Part shown: in pieces, positions 1 through 8,354 of the stretch | How the letters are laid out: each line of letters begins with the position of its first letter | Numbering within the stretch: the first letter of the stretch is position 1 | NCBI GenBank assembly: GCA_902782305.1 | Contig: CACZMV010000002.1 | Coordinates: 56,174-120,173, forward strand | Direction: 5' to 3' | From: an uncultured Prevotellaceae bacterium | Lineage (GTDB): Bacteria > Bacteroidota > Bacteroidia > Bacteroidales > Bacteroidaceae | DNA: 64,000 nucleotides | Program-made: the position numbers and the translations under genes | The notes under the pieces: model-generated | What the model was told of the DNA's origin: nothing | Databases searched by the model: none | The model's input: the letters and a program-made list of their open reading frames with translations, nothing else

Positions 1-745
1 CACCAGGGTTGAGTTGGGTCAGACCTAACTGCAACTGACAGGGACCTTCCTCCAGCACATCGTTGACAATGAGCTTATAGACGGTACGGTTGTTGCACTC
101 TTCCAGCGAACCAACAGGCCCCCAGACAGCAGCCTTCAGCGAACCCTTACGTCCGTCGAGCGTAATCCACTGGGTCTTGTAATGCTGATGGGCGGTGGCT
201 GAGTTCAGATAGAACTTGGCAGGATTCTTAGGATCCTTAGAGCGGAACTGGATGACCTTGTTGGTGTCGAGCGACTGACCTTTCTTGTCCTTGCCCAGAT
301 GGCCACGTCCGATGTAGAGGGCCTCCTTGGGAGAAAGGGCGTATTCCTTGCCATCAACAATCACCCAACCGTCGCCTGTACCGCAGTTTACTACGCCCAG
401 CTCACGGTTGTACATAAAGTATTTCTCCTTGATGTTCTTATCGACATCCAGACCCAGTTCCCAGAAGTTTTCCAACTTCAGCGTGGTGTTGACGGGCATC
501 GCTCCACCAAAGATGAAACGGTCGTAGTGTGAATAAGTGAGCAGGATGGAGTCGGGCGACATCACCTTCTCCATGACAAAACGCTCGCGGAGCATCTTGG
601 TGTCGTAGTGTTTCACGTCCTCAGGATGACACGCTGTCTGGAACTTCACGTGCTGGGCACCAACAAAACGATCGGCTTCCTGAGCATTGGCGGTGGAAAG
701 CGAGAGAGCAATAGCTCCCGCAATCATCAGAAAAGTTTTCTTCAT
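1..745 (-). CDS. kduI: 5-dehydro-4-deoxy-D-glucuronate isomerase with signal peptide (KduI, partial)
   Basis: The gene runs off the left edge, so only the N-terminal 248 codons are present. Residues after about 25 align by eye with E. coli KduI through EKV.SPD...TYSHYDR.I.GG.MP, RELGV.N.G..G...VDG, ALY.G.G, N.AP/SATAH.HY, NRT..K.IV.DVLE and CQL.LGLT.L.PG. The zinc-ligand His/Glu cluster of KduI lies beyond the edge and cannot be checked. KduI interconverts 5-keto-4-deoxyuronate and 3-deoxy-D-glycero-2,5-hexodiulosonate in pectin and uronate breakdown. Unusually, the protein begins [22 protein letters not shown], a clear type I signal peptide, which suggests a periplasmic enzyme; known KduI is cytoplasmic. 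The gene starts 15 bp after the GatC-like permease gene and is probably co-transcribed with it, pointing to a shared role in uronate use (inference). Confidence 0.85.
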   Translation of the reverse strand, partial: MKKTFLMIAGAIALSLSTANAQEADRFVGAQHVKFQTACHPEDVKHYDTKMLRERFVMEKVMSPDSILLTYSHYDRFIFGGAMPVNTTLKLENFWELGLDVDKNIKEKYFMYNRELGVVNCGTGDGWVIVDGKEYALSPKEALYIGRGHLGKDKKGQSLDTNKVIQFRSKDPKNPAKFYLNSATAHQHYKTQWITLDGRKGSLKAAVWGPVGSLEECNNRTVYKLIVNDVLEEGPCQLQLGLTQLNPG

Positions 746-760
746 AGTCTATTATTGTTT

Positions 761-2125
761 TTATTTCTTATTTTCTTCCTTCTGAATACGCATACGGTTC
801 CAAACAACCATTGCGATGGTGATAATGGTGAGGATGCCTGCACCTACATAGGCAAGGCTATCAACACACTTGAAGATGACCCATCCAAAGAGTGAAGATG
901 CAAAGTCGAGCGCACCGGCCTGGAAGCCCTCTGGAATATGAGCTGCTGGGTCTTGTGTCTGGGCATAAACGGTCTGGGCAGCCTGTGTGAAGGCGGGAGC
1001 CATATCGGTAACAAACCACAGACCGATGCCAACGGTGACGATACCTATGATAAGGGTCTTCACTACATTACCCTTTGTATAAGGCAGTACCATTACAAAG
1101 ACATAGAACATACCAGCCAGCGAAGCCAAAGGCAGGAACTCATTGCCAGGAAGGACAACAGCCATGAGCAGTGCCAGCGGAATGAGAATCAGAGAAGCCA
1201 CAAGCGTGGTGGGATGACCGATAACCAATGCGGGCGACATGCCGATATATACCTTCTTGCCAGCCCATTTCTTCTGTACCACCTCCTGTGTCTTCTCAGC
1301 AATGGGCTTCAAACCATCGATGAAGAGCTTTGTAATACGGGGAATCAGTTCCATCACTGCACCCATCGTTACACCAAGGAAGAGCACCTTCTTGATATCC
1401 AACTGAGCCACAGCACCTATCAGGGCACCTACGATGACACCCAGCACAATAGGCTCGCCCAGTACGCCAAACTTCTTCTTCAGACCCTCGGCATCAATGT
1501 CCAGCTTGGAAAAACCAGGAATCTTGTCGAGCAACCAGTTGATGCCAATGGCAAAAGCGGTAAAGCTCTGGCAGAAAGGTTGTGGGATGGAGATACCGTC
1601 CATGTCCTCGTAGTATCCCTGGAACTTGTCGGCGGTCAAGTCGGCCATCACCAGCGTAATAATGTAACATACGATGGCTGCAAAATAGCCCCATGCCAGA
1701 CTCTCACCCATCACGAAATAGGCAACAGCACCAATAAAGGCGAAGTGCCAGTAGTTCCACAGGTCGATGTTAACGGTACGGGTACAGCCCGTGATAAGCA
1801 ATAGGAAGTTGACGCCCAGACAAATGGGGATAATCAACGCTCCAACAGCGGTGTTATAAGCTACTGCGGCAGCAGCAGGCCACCCCATGTCGAACACACC
1901 GAGTTGAAGGTCGTAAAGACGTGAAATCTCAGACAGCGGATTGCCGAAGTTGTTGGTTAGCAGAGCCGTAACAATGCCCAAACCCACAAAACCGACACCC
2001 ACATAGAGTCCCGACTTGAGCGACTTTCCGAACTTCATGCCTATGCACAGGCCAATGATGGTAAACAGGATAGGCATCATAACCGATGCGCCTAAGCTGA
2101 TAATGTAACTGAATACTTGTTCCAT
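761..2125 (-). CDS. GatC-like PTS IIC-family permease, orphan
   Basis: A 454-aa polytopic membrane protein with about 10-12 hydrophobic segments and the overall look and length of galactitol-type PTS IIC (GatC, about 450 aa), including the conserved region around GMSPALVIGHPTTL and the N-terminal MPI.FTIIGLCIGMKFGKSLKSGL. GatC normally passes sugar across the inner membrane together with GatA/GatB phosphotransfer proteins. No IIA or IIB gene is visible nearby, so it may act as a PTS-independent permease. It lies upstream of the signal-peptide-bearing kduI (15-bp gap), so a uronate or unsaturated uronate substrate is plausible but unproven. The ATG start is preceded by an AT-rich leader and a Bacteroidales -7 box at 2172-2179. 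Confidence 0.8.
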   Translation of the reverse strand: MEQVFSYIISLGASVMMPILFTIIGLCIGMKFGKSLKSGLYVGVGFVGLGIVTALLTNNFGNPLSEISRLYDLQLGVFDMGWPAAAAVAYNTAVGALIIPICLGVNFLLLITGCTRTVNIDLWNYWHFAFIGAVAYFVMGESLAWGYFAAIVCYIITLVMADLTADKFQGYYEDMDGISIPQPFCQSFTAFAIGINWLLDKIPGFSKLDIDAEGLKKKFGVLGEPIVLGVIVGALIGAVAQLDIKKVLFLGVTMGAVMELIPRITKLFIDGLKPIAEKTQEVVQKKWAGKKVYIGMSPALVIGHPTTLVASLILIPLALLMAVVLPGNEFLPLASLAGMFYVFVMVLPYTKGNVVKTLIIGIVTVGIGLWFVTDMAPAFTQAAQTVYAQTQDPAAHIPEGFQAGALDFASSLFGWVIFKCVDSLAYVGAGILTIITIAMVVWNRMRIQKEENKK

Positions 2126-2171
2126 TGTTTAAATTATCGATAATTTTTGTTTGCTTTAGTGTATACGGTTG

Positions 2172-2179
2172 CAAAGATA
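2172..2179 (-). promoter_or_regulatory. Bacteroidales -7 promoter box for the permease-kduI pair
   Basis: The minus strand reads TATCTTTGC, matching TAnnTTTG. The transcription start would fall near 2167, giving a leader of about 40 nt before the permease ATG. No good -33 TTTG is seen at the right distance; that stretch is occupied by the upstream terminator hairpin. Confidence 0.6.
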
Positions 2180-2181
2180 AC

Positions 2182-2219
2182 AAAAATCAGCGAAACACAT
2201 ATCGTTTTCGCTGATTTTT
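2182..2219 (-). terminator. Intrinsic terminator after murF-alr
   Basis: A perfect 14-bp inverted repeat (2182-2195 and 2206-2219, 10-nt loop). Read on the minus strand, the stem ends GCTGATTTTTG, so the U-run is part of the 3' arm. It lies 28 bp past the murF-alr stop codon. Confidence 0.8.
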
Positions 2220-2247
2220 ATTACTAAATCGTTAACGTAACATAGAT

Positions 2248-4752
2248 TTAATCCTGGAAATACACCTTTTTCACACGTCCACTCACGGCTGTCAGCACCT
2301 CATAAGGGATGGTGTCGAGCACATCGCTGAGCACATTGACGGGCAGATGCTCGCCGAAAATCTCGACGCTGTCGCCCTCCTGACAAGGAATGTCTGTGAC
2401 ATCAATCATGGCGACATCCATACAGATATTGCCGACATAAGGTGCTTTCTGACCATTGACAAGACAATAGCTGGCGCCACGTCCCAGATGGCGCGAGAGT
2501 CCGTCAGCATAGCCAATAGGAATGGCGGCAATCACGGAATCGCGCTTCAACACGCCCTTGCGGCTATAGCCCACCGTTTCTTCCTTAGGCACATGGCGCA
2601 ACTGCAGAATAGTAGTCTTGAGCGTGGAAACGGGCTGGAGATAGCTGGTGGAACTGGTTTGACCAGTCAGACTGGCATCCATAGGATCATAACCATAGAG
2701 ACCCAATCCAAGACGACACATATCCAAATGGCGTTCTGGGAAATGCTCGATACCTGCCGAATTACAGATATGGCGCAGTATCTTATGACTGAACGCAGCC
2801 TGGAGCTTGGTGCTAGCCTCATCGAACTTACGGAACTGTTCTGCTGAGAAGCGGTCGAAGTCGACACTATCAGAACCCACGAAATGGCTGAAGACAGAAC
2901 GTGGAATGATGGCATTCTGATGCTGTAGGCGATGAATCAGCGCATCCATATCCTTCTCAGGGTCGAAGCCCAGACGATGCATGCCTGTATCCAGTTTGAT
3001 GTGTACTGGCCAACCCGTAATACCTTGTTTCTCGGCAGCTTGGATAAGTGCATCCATCAGTCGGAAGGAATATACCTCAGGTTCCAAGTCGTAGTCGAAC
3101 ATGGTCTTGAAGGCAGTCATCTCGGGATTCATAATCATAATGTTCTGCGTAATGCCATTGCTACGCAGAGTGACACCCTCGTCAGCCACAGCCACAGCCA
3201 GATAGTCCACACGATGGTCTTGTAACGTCTTGGCAACCTCCACAGCACCTGCACCATAAGCATCGGCCTTTACCATGCAGACCAACTTGGTTTCAGGCTT
3301 CATGAAGGAGCGATAGTAGTTCAGATTGTTAACCAATGCATTCAGGTTTACCTCTAAGATGGTTTCGTGAACTTTCTGCTCCAGCCGTTCTGTAATGCGG
3401 TCGAAGCCAAAAGGACGAGCACCCTTGATGAGCACCACTTCATCGCGTAGACGACGGAAGACCTCACTGCGCAGGAACTCGTCTGTGCTAGCGAAGAAAT
3501 ACTCCTCACCAACAGAGAACACAGCACGCTGGGAAGTGATATGAGGACCAATGCCTATCAGCTTGTTGATATTGCGCTTCATACAAAGATTGCTAACCTC
3601 ACGATAGAGTTCCGTCGGGGGCATTCCGCTCTGGAAGATATCGCTGAGTATCAACGTTCTGCAACGCTGGTCGTTGACGCGACGACTCATAAAGTCGAGG
3701 GCAATACCCAGCGAGTTGATATCAGAATTATAAGAGTCGTTGATCAACGTACAGCCTCGCTGACCTTCCTTCACCTCTAGGCGCATGGCAACAGGTTCGA
3801 GCGTGGCCATCCGCTCAGCTAACTGGTCTGGAGCAATGCCCAGATACAGGGCTATGGCAGCACAGGCAAAGGAGCACTGCAATGAGGCTTCATCGTAGAA
3901 GGGCAACTGATAGCGCCCGCGCGAACCTTTATATATATAAGAGACATTCGTAGAACTAGCTTGACTAGAGACATTCTCAATATACAGCGGAGCAGAGATA
4001 TTCTCACGGCTCCACCCTATTTTCTCGCCCTGATAGCCACTGCGACGGATGCAACGACTTACAATGTCATCGTCGGAATTATAGGCAATCACCTTAGCAC
4101 CATTGAAGAGTGTCAGCTTCTCCATGCACTTCTCCTCCAACGAGCGGAAATTCTCCTGATGGGCTGAACCCAGAGAAGTGAGCAAACCGATGGTGGGCTG
4201 GATGATGTCGTGTAAGGCTTCCATCTCACCGGGTTCGCTGATACCTGCCTCGAAAAGTCCTACTTGCGTCTGTTCATTCAACAGCCACACACTCAAGGGC
4301 ACACCAATCTGTGAGTTATAACTCTTGGGCGAGCGGGTAACAGTCATCTGAGGCGACAGCAACTGATAAAGCCATTCCTTGACCATCGTCTTACCATTCG
4401 AACCCGTGATACCCACAATGGGACAATCGAACTCATCACGATGGCGCTCAGCCAAACGTTGCAAAGCAGCCAAGGGAGAAGGAACGATAAGAAAATTAGC
4501 ATTTTCAAATGAGGAATGAGGAATGAGAGATGAGAAATGACTCTCCACCACGAAGTTGCGGACACCACGACGATAAAGGTCTTCAATATAACGGTGACCG
4601 TCATTACGGGCAGACTTCAAGGCAAAAAACAGGGTTTCCTCAGGGAAACAAAGGGAACGGCTATCTGTCAACAGCCATCCTATCTTAGCATCGGCAGTGC
4701 CGATTCTGCGGGCGCCAATGAGCGTCGTTATTTTTTCTATGGTATAATTCAT
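2248..4752 (-). CDS. murF-alr: Bifunctional MurF-alanine racemase fusion
   Basis: An 834-aa fusion. The N-terminal half is UDP-N-acetylmuramoyl-tripeptide--D-alanyl-D-alanine ligase (MurF), with the ATP loop GITGSNGKTMVKEW near residue 115, then RSPKSYNSQIGVP and the NDSYNSD motif. The C-terminal half is a PLP-dependent alanine racemase, with VCMVKADAYGAG carrying the cofactor lysine near residue 495, and VGYSRKG, IPIGYADG and NICMDVAMIDV further on. It couples L-to-D-Ala conversion with D-Ala-D-Ala ligation in peptidoglycan synthesis; such fusions are known in Bacteroidota. The start codon lies 4 nt after a strong -33/-7 promoter, so the mRNA looks leaderless. Three short tandem-repeat patches sit inside the gene (4507-4541, 3955-3972, 2653-2679), all apparently in surface or linker positions. 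Confidence 0.95.
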   Translation of the reverse strand: MNYTIEKITTLIGARRIGTADAKIGWLLTDSRSLCFPEETLFFALKSARNDGHRYIEDLYRRGVRNFVVESHFSSLIPHSSFENANFLIVPSPLAALQRLAERHRDEFDCPIVGITGSNGKTMVKEWLYQLLSPQMTVTRSPKSYNSQIGVPLSVWLLNEQTQVGLFEAGISEPGEMEALHDIIQPTIGLLTSLGSAHQENFRSLEEKCMEKLTLFNGAKVIAYNSDDDIVSRCIRRSGYQGEKIGWSRENISAPLYIENVSSQASSTNVSYIYKGSRGRYQLPFYDEASLQCSFACAAIALYLGIAPDQLAERMATLEPVAMRLEVKEGQRGCTLINDSYNSDINSLGIALDFMSRRVNDQRCRTLILSDIFQSGMPPTELYREVSNLCMKRNINKLIGIGPHITSQRAVFSVGEEYFFASTDEFLRSEVFRRLRDEVVLIKGARPFGFDRITERLEQKVHETILEVNLNALVNNLNYYRSFMKPETKLVCMVKADAYGAGAVEVAKTLQDHRVDYLAVAVADEGVTLRSNGITQNIMIMNPEMTAFKTMFDYDLEPEVYSFRLMDALIQAAEKQGITGWPVHIKLDTGMHRLGFDPEKDMDALIHRLQHQNAIIPRSVFSHFVGSDSVDFDRFSAEQFRKFDEASTKLQAAFSHKILRHICNSAGIEHFPERHLDMCRLGLGLYGYDPMDASLTGQTSSTSYLQPVSTLKTTILQLRHVPKEETVGYSRKGVLKRDSVIAAIPIGYADGLSRHLGRGASYCLVNGQKAPYVGNICMDVAMIDVTDIPCQEGDSVEIFGEHLPVNVLSDVLDTIPYEVLTAVSGRVKKVYFQD
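2653..2679 (-). repeat. Nonamer microrepeat inside the alanine racemase half
   Basis: Plus-strand units ACTGGTTTG, ACCAGTCAG, ACTGGCATC at a 9-bp period; adjacent half-units form a small palindrome (ACTGGT/ACCAGT). It encodes the polar stretch LTGQTSSTS. It resembles the patch at 3955-3972 in the same gene. Confidence 0.5.
3955..3972 (-). repeat. CTAG-core nonamer microrepeat inside the MurF half
   Basis: Plus-strand units ACTAGCTTG and ACTAGAGAC at a 9-bp period. The segment encodes SSQASSTN-like polar residues. It is related in core sequence to the TCTAGA array in fkp at 7135-7176. Confidence 0.45.
4507..4541 (-). repeat. Heptamer array in the MurF coding region (AAATGAG/CTCATTT family)
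   Basis: Five consecutive heptamers on the plus strand: AAATGAG, GAATGAG, GAATGAG, AGATGAG, AAATGAC. They are translated on the minus strand as SHFSSLIPHSSFE within the N-terminal MurF domain. The same heptamer family occurs between genes at 10889-10916 and in a lipoprotein signal peptide at 52576-52603. Confidence 0.8.
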
Positions 4753-4756
4753 AGTG

Positions 4757-4787
4757 CAAAGGTACGATTAAGTGAGCACAAAACAAA
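4757..4787 (-). promoter_or_regulatory. Promoter of murF-alr (leaderless)
   Basis: The minus strand has TTTG at 4787-4784, a 19-bp spacer and TACCTTTG at 4764-4757, an excellent Bacteroidales promoter. The usual start 5 nt past the -7 box falls on the A of the murF-alr ATG (4752). Confidence 0.8.
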
Positions 4788-4832
4788 AGAATTTATTCTT
4801 TTTTTTGTCGAGCGTGAGAACTTTCGCCTTAT

Positions 4833-5639
4833 CTATAAGGCAAAATTACTGTATTTTTTGCGTAACTCGGATAGTTTTAACATAGTTTTATCCATGAAAG
4901 CCTGATATTCGGGCGACTCAGGGTGGAACGGCTTATGGGCAAGAGCTTGTCGCAAGGGTTTCCACTCATCAAGGAAAGCCTTAGCCTCAGCAGAAAAACA
5001 AGTTTCTACCAATTGTTCCCAGATATAATCGACAGCCTGCGCTGAGGGATGCAGCATATCCGAAGCATAGAAACGATAGTCGCGTAATTCGTCCATCAGG
5101 ATTTCGTAAGACGGGAAATAGGCGCAGGTGTCGTCAACAGAATTGCTGACCACTGTATTGGCAGCAAGAAGCAACGTAGCTTTCGAGAGTTGGCTTCCAT
5201 GATATCCATACTTACGATAACGGATAGGACTAACGGTCAGAACCACCTTTACTTCTGGATTGCGTTGACGCAAAACATCCATGGCTTTTTGCAGATAGGT
5301 CACACATTCATCAACAGAAAGGAGCTCTTCTTGGAAGAGGTTCTGTGGGCGCTTCTCACAATTGTCCACAATCTCGCCTGTTTCCTTCAATCGATAAATA
5401 TGATTGGTTCCCAAGGTCAAGAACACGATGTGAGGGTTTCCCTCATACTTCTCGATGGTATGTAGAATACTGGCTGGATTATACATCACGCCAAAGGGAT
5501 TAATCGTAACAGGGAAGCCATTGTCACGAAAGCGCTGACCTATCTCATCAGCGAAACACGAACCCACGAAAAGAACCTCTTCGCAGGGCTGTATTTCAAA
5601 AGCAGGCTTCGGTATATCAACGATTGTTCTAAACTCCAT
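4833..5639 (-). CDS. GSCFA-domain protein
   Basis: A 268-aa protein with the family's naming motif at residues 27-31 (VGSCFADEIGQRF), followed by NPFGVMYNP and a C-terminal ASDMLHPSAQAVDYIWE. GSCFA domains (PF08885) resemble SGNH/GDSL hydrolases: the Ser of GSCFA and the D..H of SDMLHPS fit nucleophile and Asp-His positions. The substrate is unknown. It has no signal peptide. It lies between fkp and murF-alr, which hints at an envelope or glycan role, but the function is not established. The short gap to fkp contains an octamer repeat. Confidence 0.85.
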   Translation of the reverse strand: MEFRTIVDIPKPAFEIQPCEEVLFVGSCFADEIGQRFRDNGFPVTINPFGVMYNPASILHTIEKYEGNPHIVFLTLGTNHIYRLKETGEIVDNCEKRPQNLFQEELLSVDECVTYLQKAMDVLRQRNPEVKVVLTVSPIRYRKYGYHGSQLSKATLLLAANTVVSNSVDDTCAYFPSYEILMDELRDYRFYASDMLHPSAQAVDYIWEQLVETCFSAEAKAFLDEWKPLRQALAHKPFHPESPEYQAFMDKTMLKLSELRKKYSNFAL

Positions 5640-5651
5640 TTCCCTATATTA

Positions 5652-5675
5652 CGTTATAACGTTATTTCGTTATTA
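5652..5675. repeat. Octamer microrepeat between fkp and the GSCFA gene
   Basis: Three units, CGTTATAA, CGTTATTT, CGTTATTA, at an 8-bp period fill most of the 42-bp gap. Confidence 0.55.
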
Positions 5676-5681
5676 CGACTT

Positions 5682-8327
5682 TTAACTCCTTGAAACTTGC
5701 AAGCCAGTCTTCGAAAGCGTCATATCAACAAAACGGGCATTGGCATTAGGTTGCTGCATGGTCAGAATCTGTCTGATACGAGCTGCTGACTCTGGGTCTT
5801 TGGCAACCATATACAGATAACCTCCGCCACCTGCTCCTGGCAACTTATAACCTAGACAAAGGTCGTCGATAAGATCAGTTATTCTGCGCACACTGTCTGG
5901 ATTGGTACCGCTATCAATACGCTGGTTTTGTTGCCACGTCTTACTAATCAACTGTCCCATAGCCAAGAAGTCCTGACGCTGGATAGCTTCATACATATCC
6001 ATAGAGTGGGCTTTCATCTCGCGCAACTGAAGCAGTTGCTGATGATGATTGACAAACATACGACGCACGATTTCAGCCAATATCTTCTTGGCAGTGCGGG
6101 TAATACCTGTATAATAGAGCAGATGGCACTGGGCATATTCAGGTTGTGTGAAGACAGCATCCGGCAACCAGCGAACACGTGGGTTCTGGTCGAAACCACG
6201 CTGGGTATCCAACAGTTTAACACCACCCAAGACACCACCGAACTGGTCTTGCCAACCGCCTCCTGTGGTAAGCAACTGTTCCAAGACAAGGGTGCGACGA
6301 CCTATCTCATTCTTATCCCACGCCAACGAACAGAAATCATTGACAGCACCCAGAACGGTAGCAGCAAGGATAGAACTGGTACCCAATCCACTGCCTGCAG
6401 GAATCGCAGAAAGCAGGGTCAACTCAATACCACAACCAAAGGCTTCCAACTGAGCACGCAAGGAAGGATAGGTCTCTTGTGAAAATCCTGGTTGGAAACC
6501 AGCCAACACAAGGGCTGCCTTAGGAATAGAGAAAGGCGAGCCTACCTTATTATATGCTGCCAATTGTTCATAGGTCTCCACCACCTCCATAGCACCCAGA
6601 TCGATGCTTCGCAGGATGATATGTGGTTCTTTGCAAGGCTTGATATAGGTCTGTAAAGGAGGCTGACCGTTCAGTTCTATGGCGATGTTCACCACTGAGC
6701 CACCTTCCATCAGACAATAAGGAGGGGTATCCGTCCATCCACCTGCCAAATCAATGCGGACAGGAGAACGGCCCCACACAATCTGATCGGGATAAACAGA
6801 AAGGCGAGGAGTCTGTTTGGATGCCCACACACCCGCTGTCAATCCTTCACGTAACAGCGAGAAAGCACCATCGCTATCTCCACGGAACATGCAATCGTGA
6901 ATGCGAGTCATCAAAGGAGCCTCAACGGGCAGAGCTGCTGGCTGTGACAAATTCATTTCTTTGAACTCACGAGCAGCATCATCCAAGTCTAACTGATAGA
7001 ACACGCTGTGTTGCCAATTGCGAGCCAGTGCAGGCCAATTACGACTGCGGAACACCTTGCGCTGTGCAAAGAGACGGCGCAGGTTGGCGACATTGGAAAT
7101 ATCCTCCGCAGAGAGGAAGCCCACAGCTTTGCTTTCTAGATTGTCTAGATTATCTAGACCGTCTAGACTATCCAGAACAGGGAAGCGCTTTTCCTGTTGT
7201 GCTGCCCCAGCAAACTTTTCATTGATATCATAACGACGAACACAATACTGTGTCTCGCCTATGGGAATGATGTCGACACATTGTCCTGGTTCCAGAGTTA
7301 TCGTCCAATCATTATCAGGCACACCCGTTATGATATGGTCATGACTCAGTGTCCAATGCTCACCTACGCAACTATTCTCTATCCAGATATTCTGGTTCTG
7401 CTCTGTAAACGGAATCTTCGTAATCGCATTCTGGGTAAAGATGCTAGGATGCGGTTTACGATCGTGATGCATGATGTCACGCTGGTCGTTGACGATGTTC
7501 TGTATAGCCATTGTCGAGGAAATCATCTCGCCTGATGTACCGAAATGATAGAACTCACCGCCCTGCAAAGGAACGATAGCCACGGAGAGTTCATGCAGCT
7601 CCGGGTCGTCAATGGTTGGATGAGTACCCAGCGTACAACCGAACTCGCTATACATATCGTATTCCTTCAGCGTACCATCCTCCTTCATCGATCGTTTCAT
7701 CAACAGTTTGACGGCTCGGTCGGAAAGTAGCCAGATGCCAATATCTGTCAGATAGAAATGGTCTTTCAATAGCTCAGACAACTGTTCCGTGCTGGGCTTC
7801 TGCAGCATCATCTTTAGCACATTCGGTGAACGACGATCGCTGACAAACACACCATGATCTTTGGCGATAGAAGCGTCGAGCCATAAGCCATAGCACACCA
7901 CATCGGCATCGGGAATCTGTCCGATGCGCTCTGCAGCACGGATATACACATCGCCACTGACTATCATGGTGGTCAGTCGCTGTGGAGCCTGTGCCATCAT
8001 ACGTTCATAAAGGGGCAGTTGTAAGTCGAGCAAAGATTGTGAGAGTCGCTGTCCTCGTTCCCAACGGAATACAGGAATCGGAGTCAATATCTTGCCACTG
8101 GGTGCATAGGAAGGAAGTCGACGACTCTGTCCTCCTGCATGAAGCACGATACAACGCTCGCCATTCAACCACTCATGGGCTTGCTGAAGCAACCATGTGG
8201 TTCCTCCACCCGACCCCAACTTATGACCAACTGGGTCGTTGGTACAAAAGAACTCATCGTGTGACAGTCCTGTCACATCGTGGAAACAACCCACCAGATT
8301 TGGTGGCAAAGACAACAGTTTCTTCAT
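5682..8327 (-). CDS. fkp: Bifunctional L-fucokinase / L-fucose-1-phosphate guanylyltransferase
   Basis: An 881-aa protein in two parts. The N-terminal nucleotidyltransferase has the HAGGQSRRLPSYAPSGK loop near residue 62 and a hexapeptide-type middle section. The C-terminal GHMP kinase has WGRSPVRIDLAGGWTDTPP and the ATP loop SAIPAGSGLGTSS. It converts salvaged fucose to fucose-1-P and then GDP-fucose, which Bacteroides uses to fucosylate surface polysaccharides and glycoproteins. B. fragilis Fkp is somewhat longer (949 aa). A linker between the two parts (about residues 385-398) is made of LD-rich triplets encoded by a CTAG nonamer array. The gene starts 10 bp after the yfhO-like gene and is probably in the same operon. 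Confidence 0.95.
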   Translation of the reverse strand: MKKLLSLPPNLVGCFHDVTGLSHDEFFCTNDPVGHKLGSGGGTTWLLQQAHEWLNGERCIVLHAGGQSRRLPSYAPSGKILTPIPVFRWERGQRLSQSLLDLQLPLYERMMAQAPQRLTTMIVSGDVYIRAAERIGQIPDADVVCYGLWLDASIAKDHGVFVSDRRSPNVLKMMLQKPSTEQLSELLKDHFYLTDIGIWLLSDRAVKLLMKRSMKEDGTLKEYDMYSEFGCTLGTHPTIDDPELHELSVAIVPLQGGEFYHFGTSGEMISSTMAIQNIVNDQRDIMHHDRKPHPSIFTQNAITKIPFTEQNQNIWIENSCVGEHWTLSHDHIITGVPDNDWTITLEPGQCVDIIPIGETQYCVRRYDINEKFAGAAQQEKRFPVLDSLDGLDNLDNLESKAVGFLSAEDISNVANLRRLFAQRKVFRSRNWPALARNWQHSVFYQLDLDDAAREFKEMNLSQPAALPVEAPLMTRIHDCMFRGDSDGAFSLLREGLTAGVWASKQTPRLSVYPDQIVWGRSPVRIDLAGGWTDTPPYCLMEGGSVVNIAIELNGQPPLQTYIKPCKEPHIILRSIDLGAMEVVETYEQLAAYNKVGSPFSIPKAALVLAGFQPGFSQETYPSLRAQLEAFGCGIELTLLSAIPAGSGLGTSSILAATVLGAVNDFCSLAWDKNEIGRRTLVLEQLLTTGGGWQDQFGGVLGGVKLLDTQRGFDQNPRVRWLPDAVFTQPEYAQCHLLYYTGITRTAKKILAEIVRRMFVNHHQQLLQLREMKAHSMDMYEAIQRQDFLAMGQLISKTWQQNQRIDSGTNPDSVRRITDLIDDLCLGYKLPGAGGGGYLYMVAKDPESAARIRQILTMQQPNANARFVDMTLSKTGLQVSRS
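7135..7176 (-). repeat. CTAG-core nonamer array in the Fkp linker
   Basis: Plus-strand units TCTAGATTG, TCTAGATTA, TCTAGACCG, TCTAGACTA and a partial TCCAGA, period exactly 9 bp. On the minus strand they encode LDSLDGLDNLDNLE, a low-complexity linker. Because 9 is a multiple of 3, copy-number change would keep the frame. Confidence 0.85.
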
Positions 8328-8333
8328 CCTTCG

Positions 8334-8354
8334 CTATTTACTTATCACTATTTA
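8334..8354. repeat. Short heptamer-like repeat at the yfhO-fkp junction
   Basis: CTATTTA, CTTATCA, CTATTTA, period 7, overlapping the yfhO-like stop codon. It is too short to be sure it belongs with the clearer arrays. Confidence 0.35.

Noticed and set aside
938-1804. A 288-codon plus-strand open frame
   Set aside because: It is antisense to the GatC-like permease, whose membrane-protein pattern is clear; the antisense product is Cys/His/Gln-rich noise.
4826-4841. Hairpin GCCTTAT/ATAAGGC over the GSCFA stop codon as a terminator
   Set aside because: It has only a 2-nt loop and no U-run next to the stem on the minus strand.
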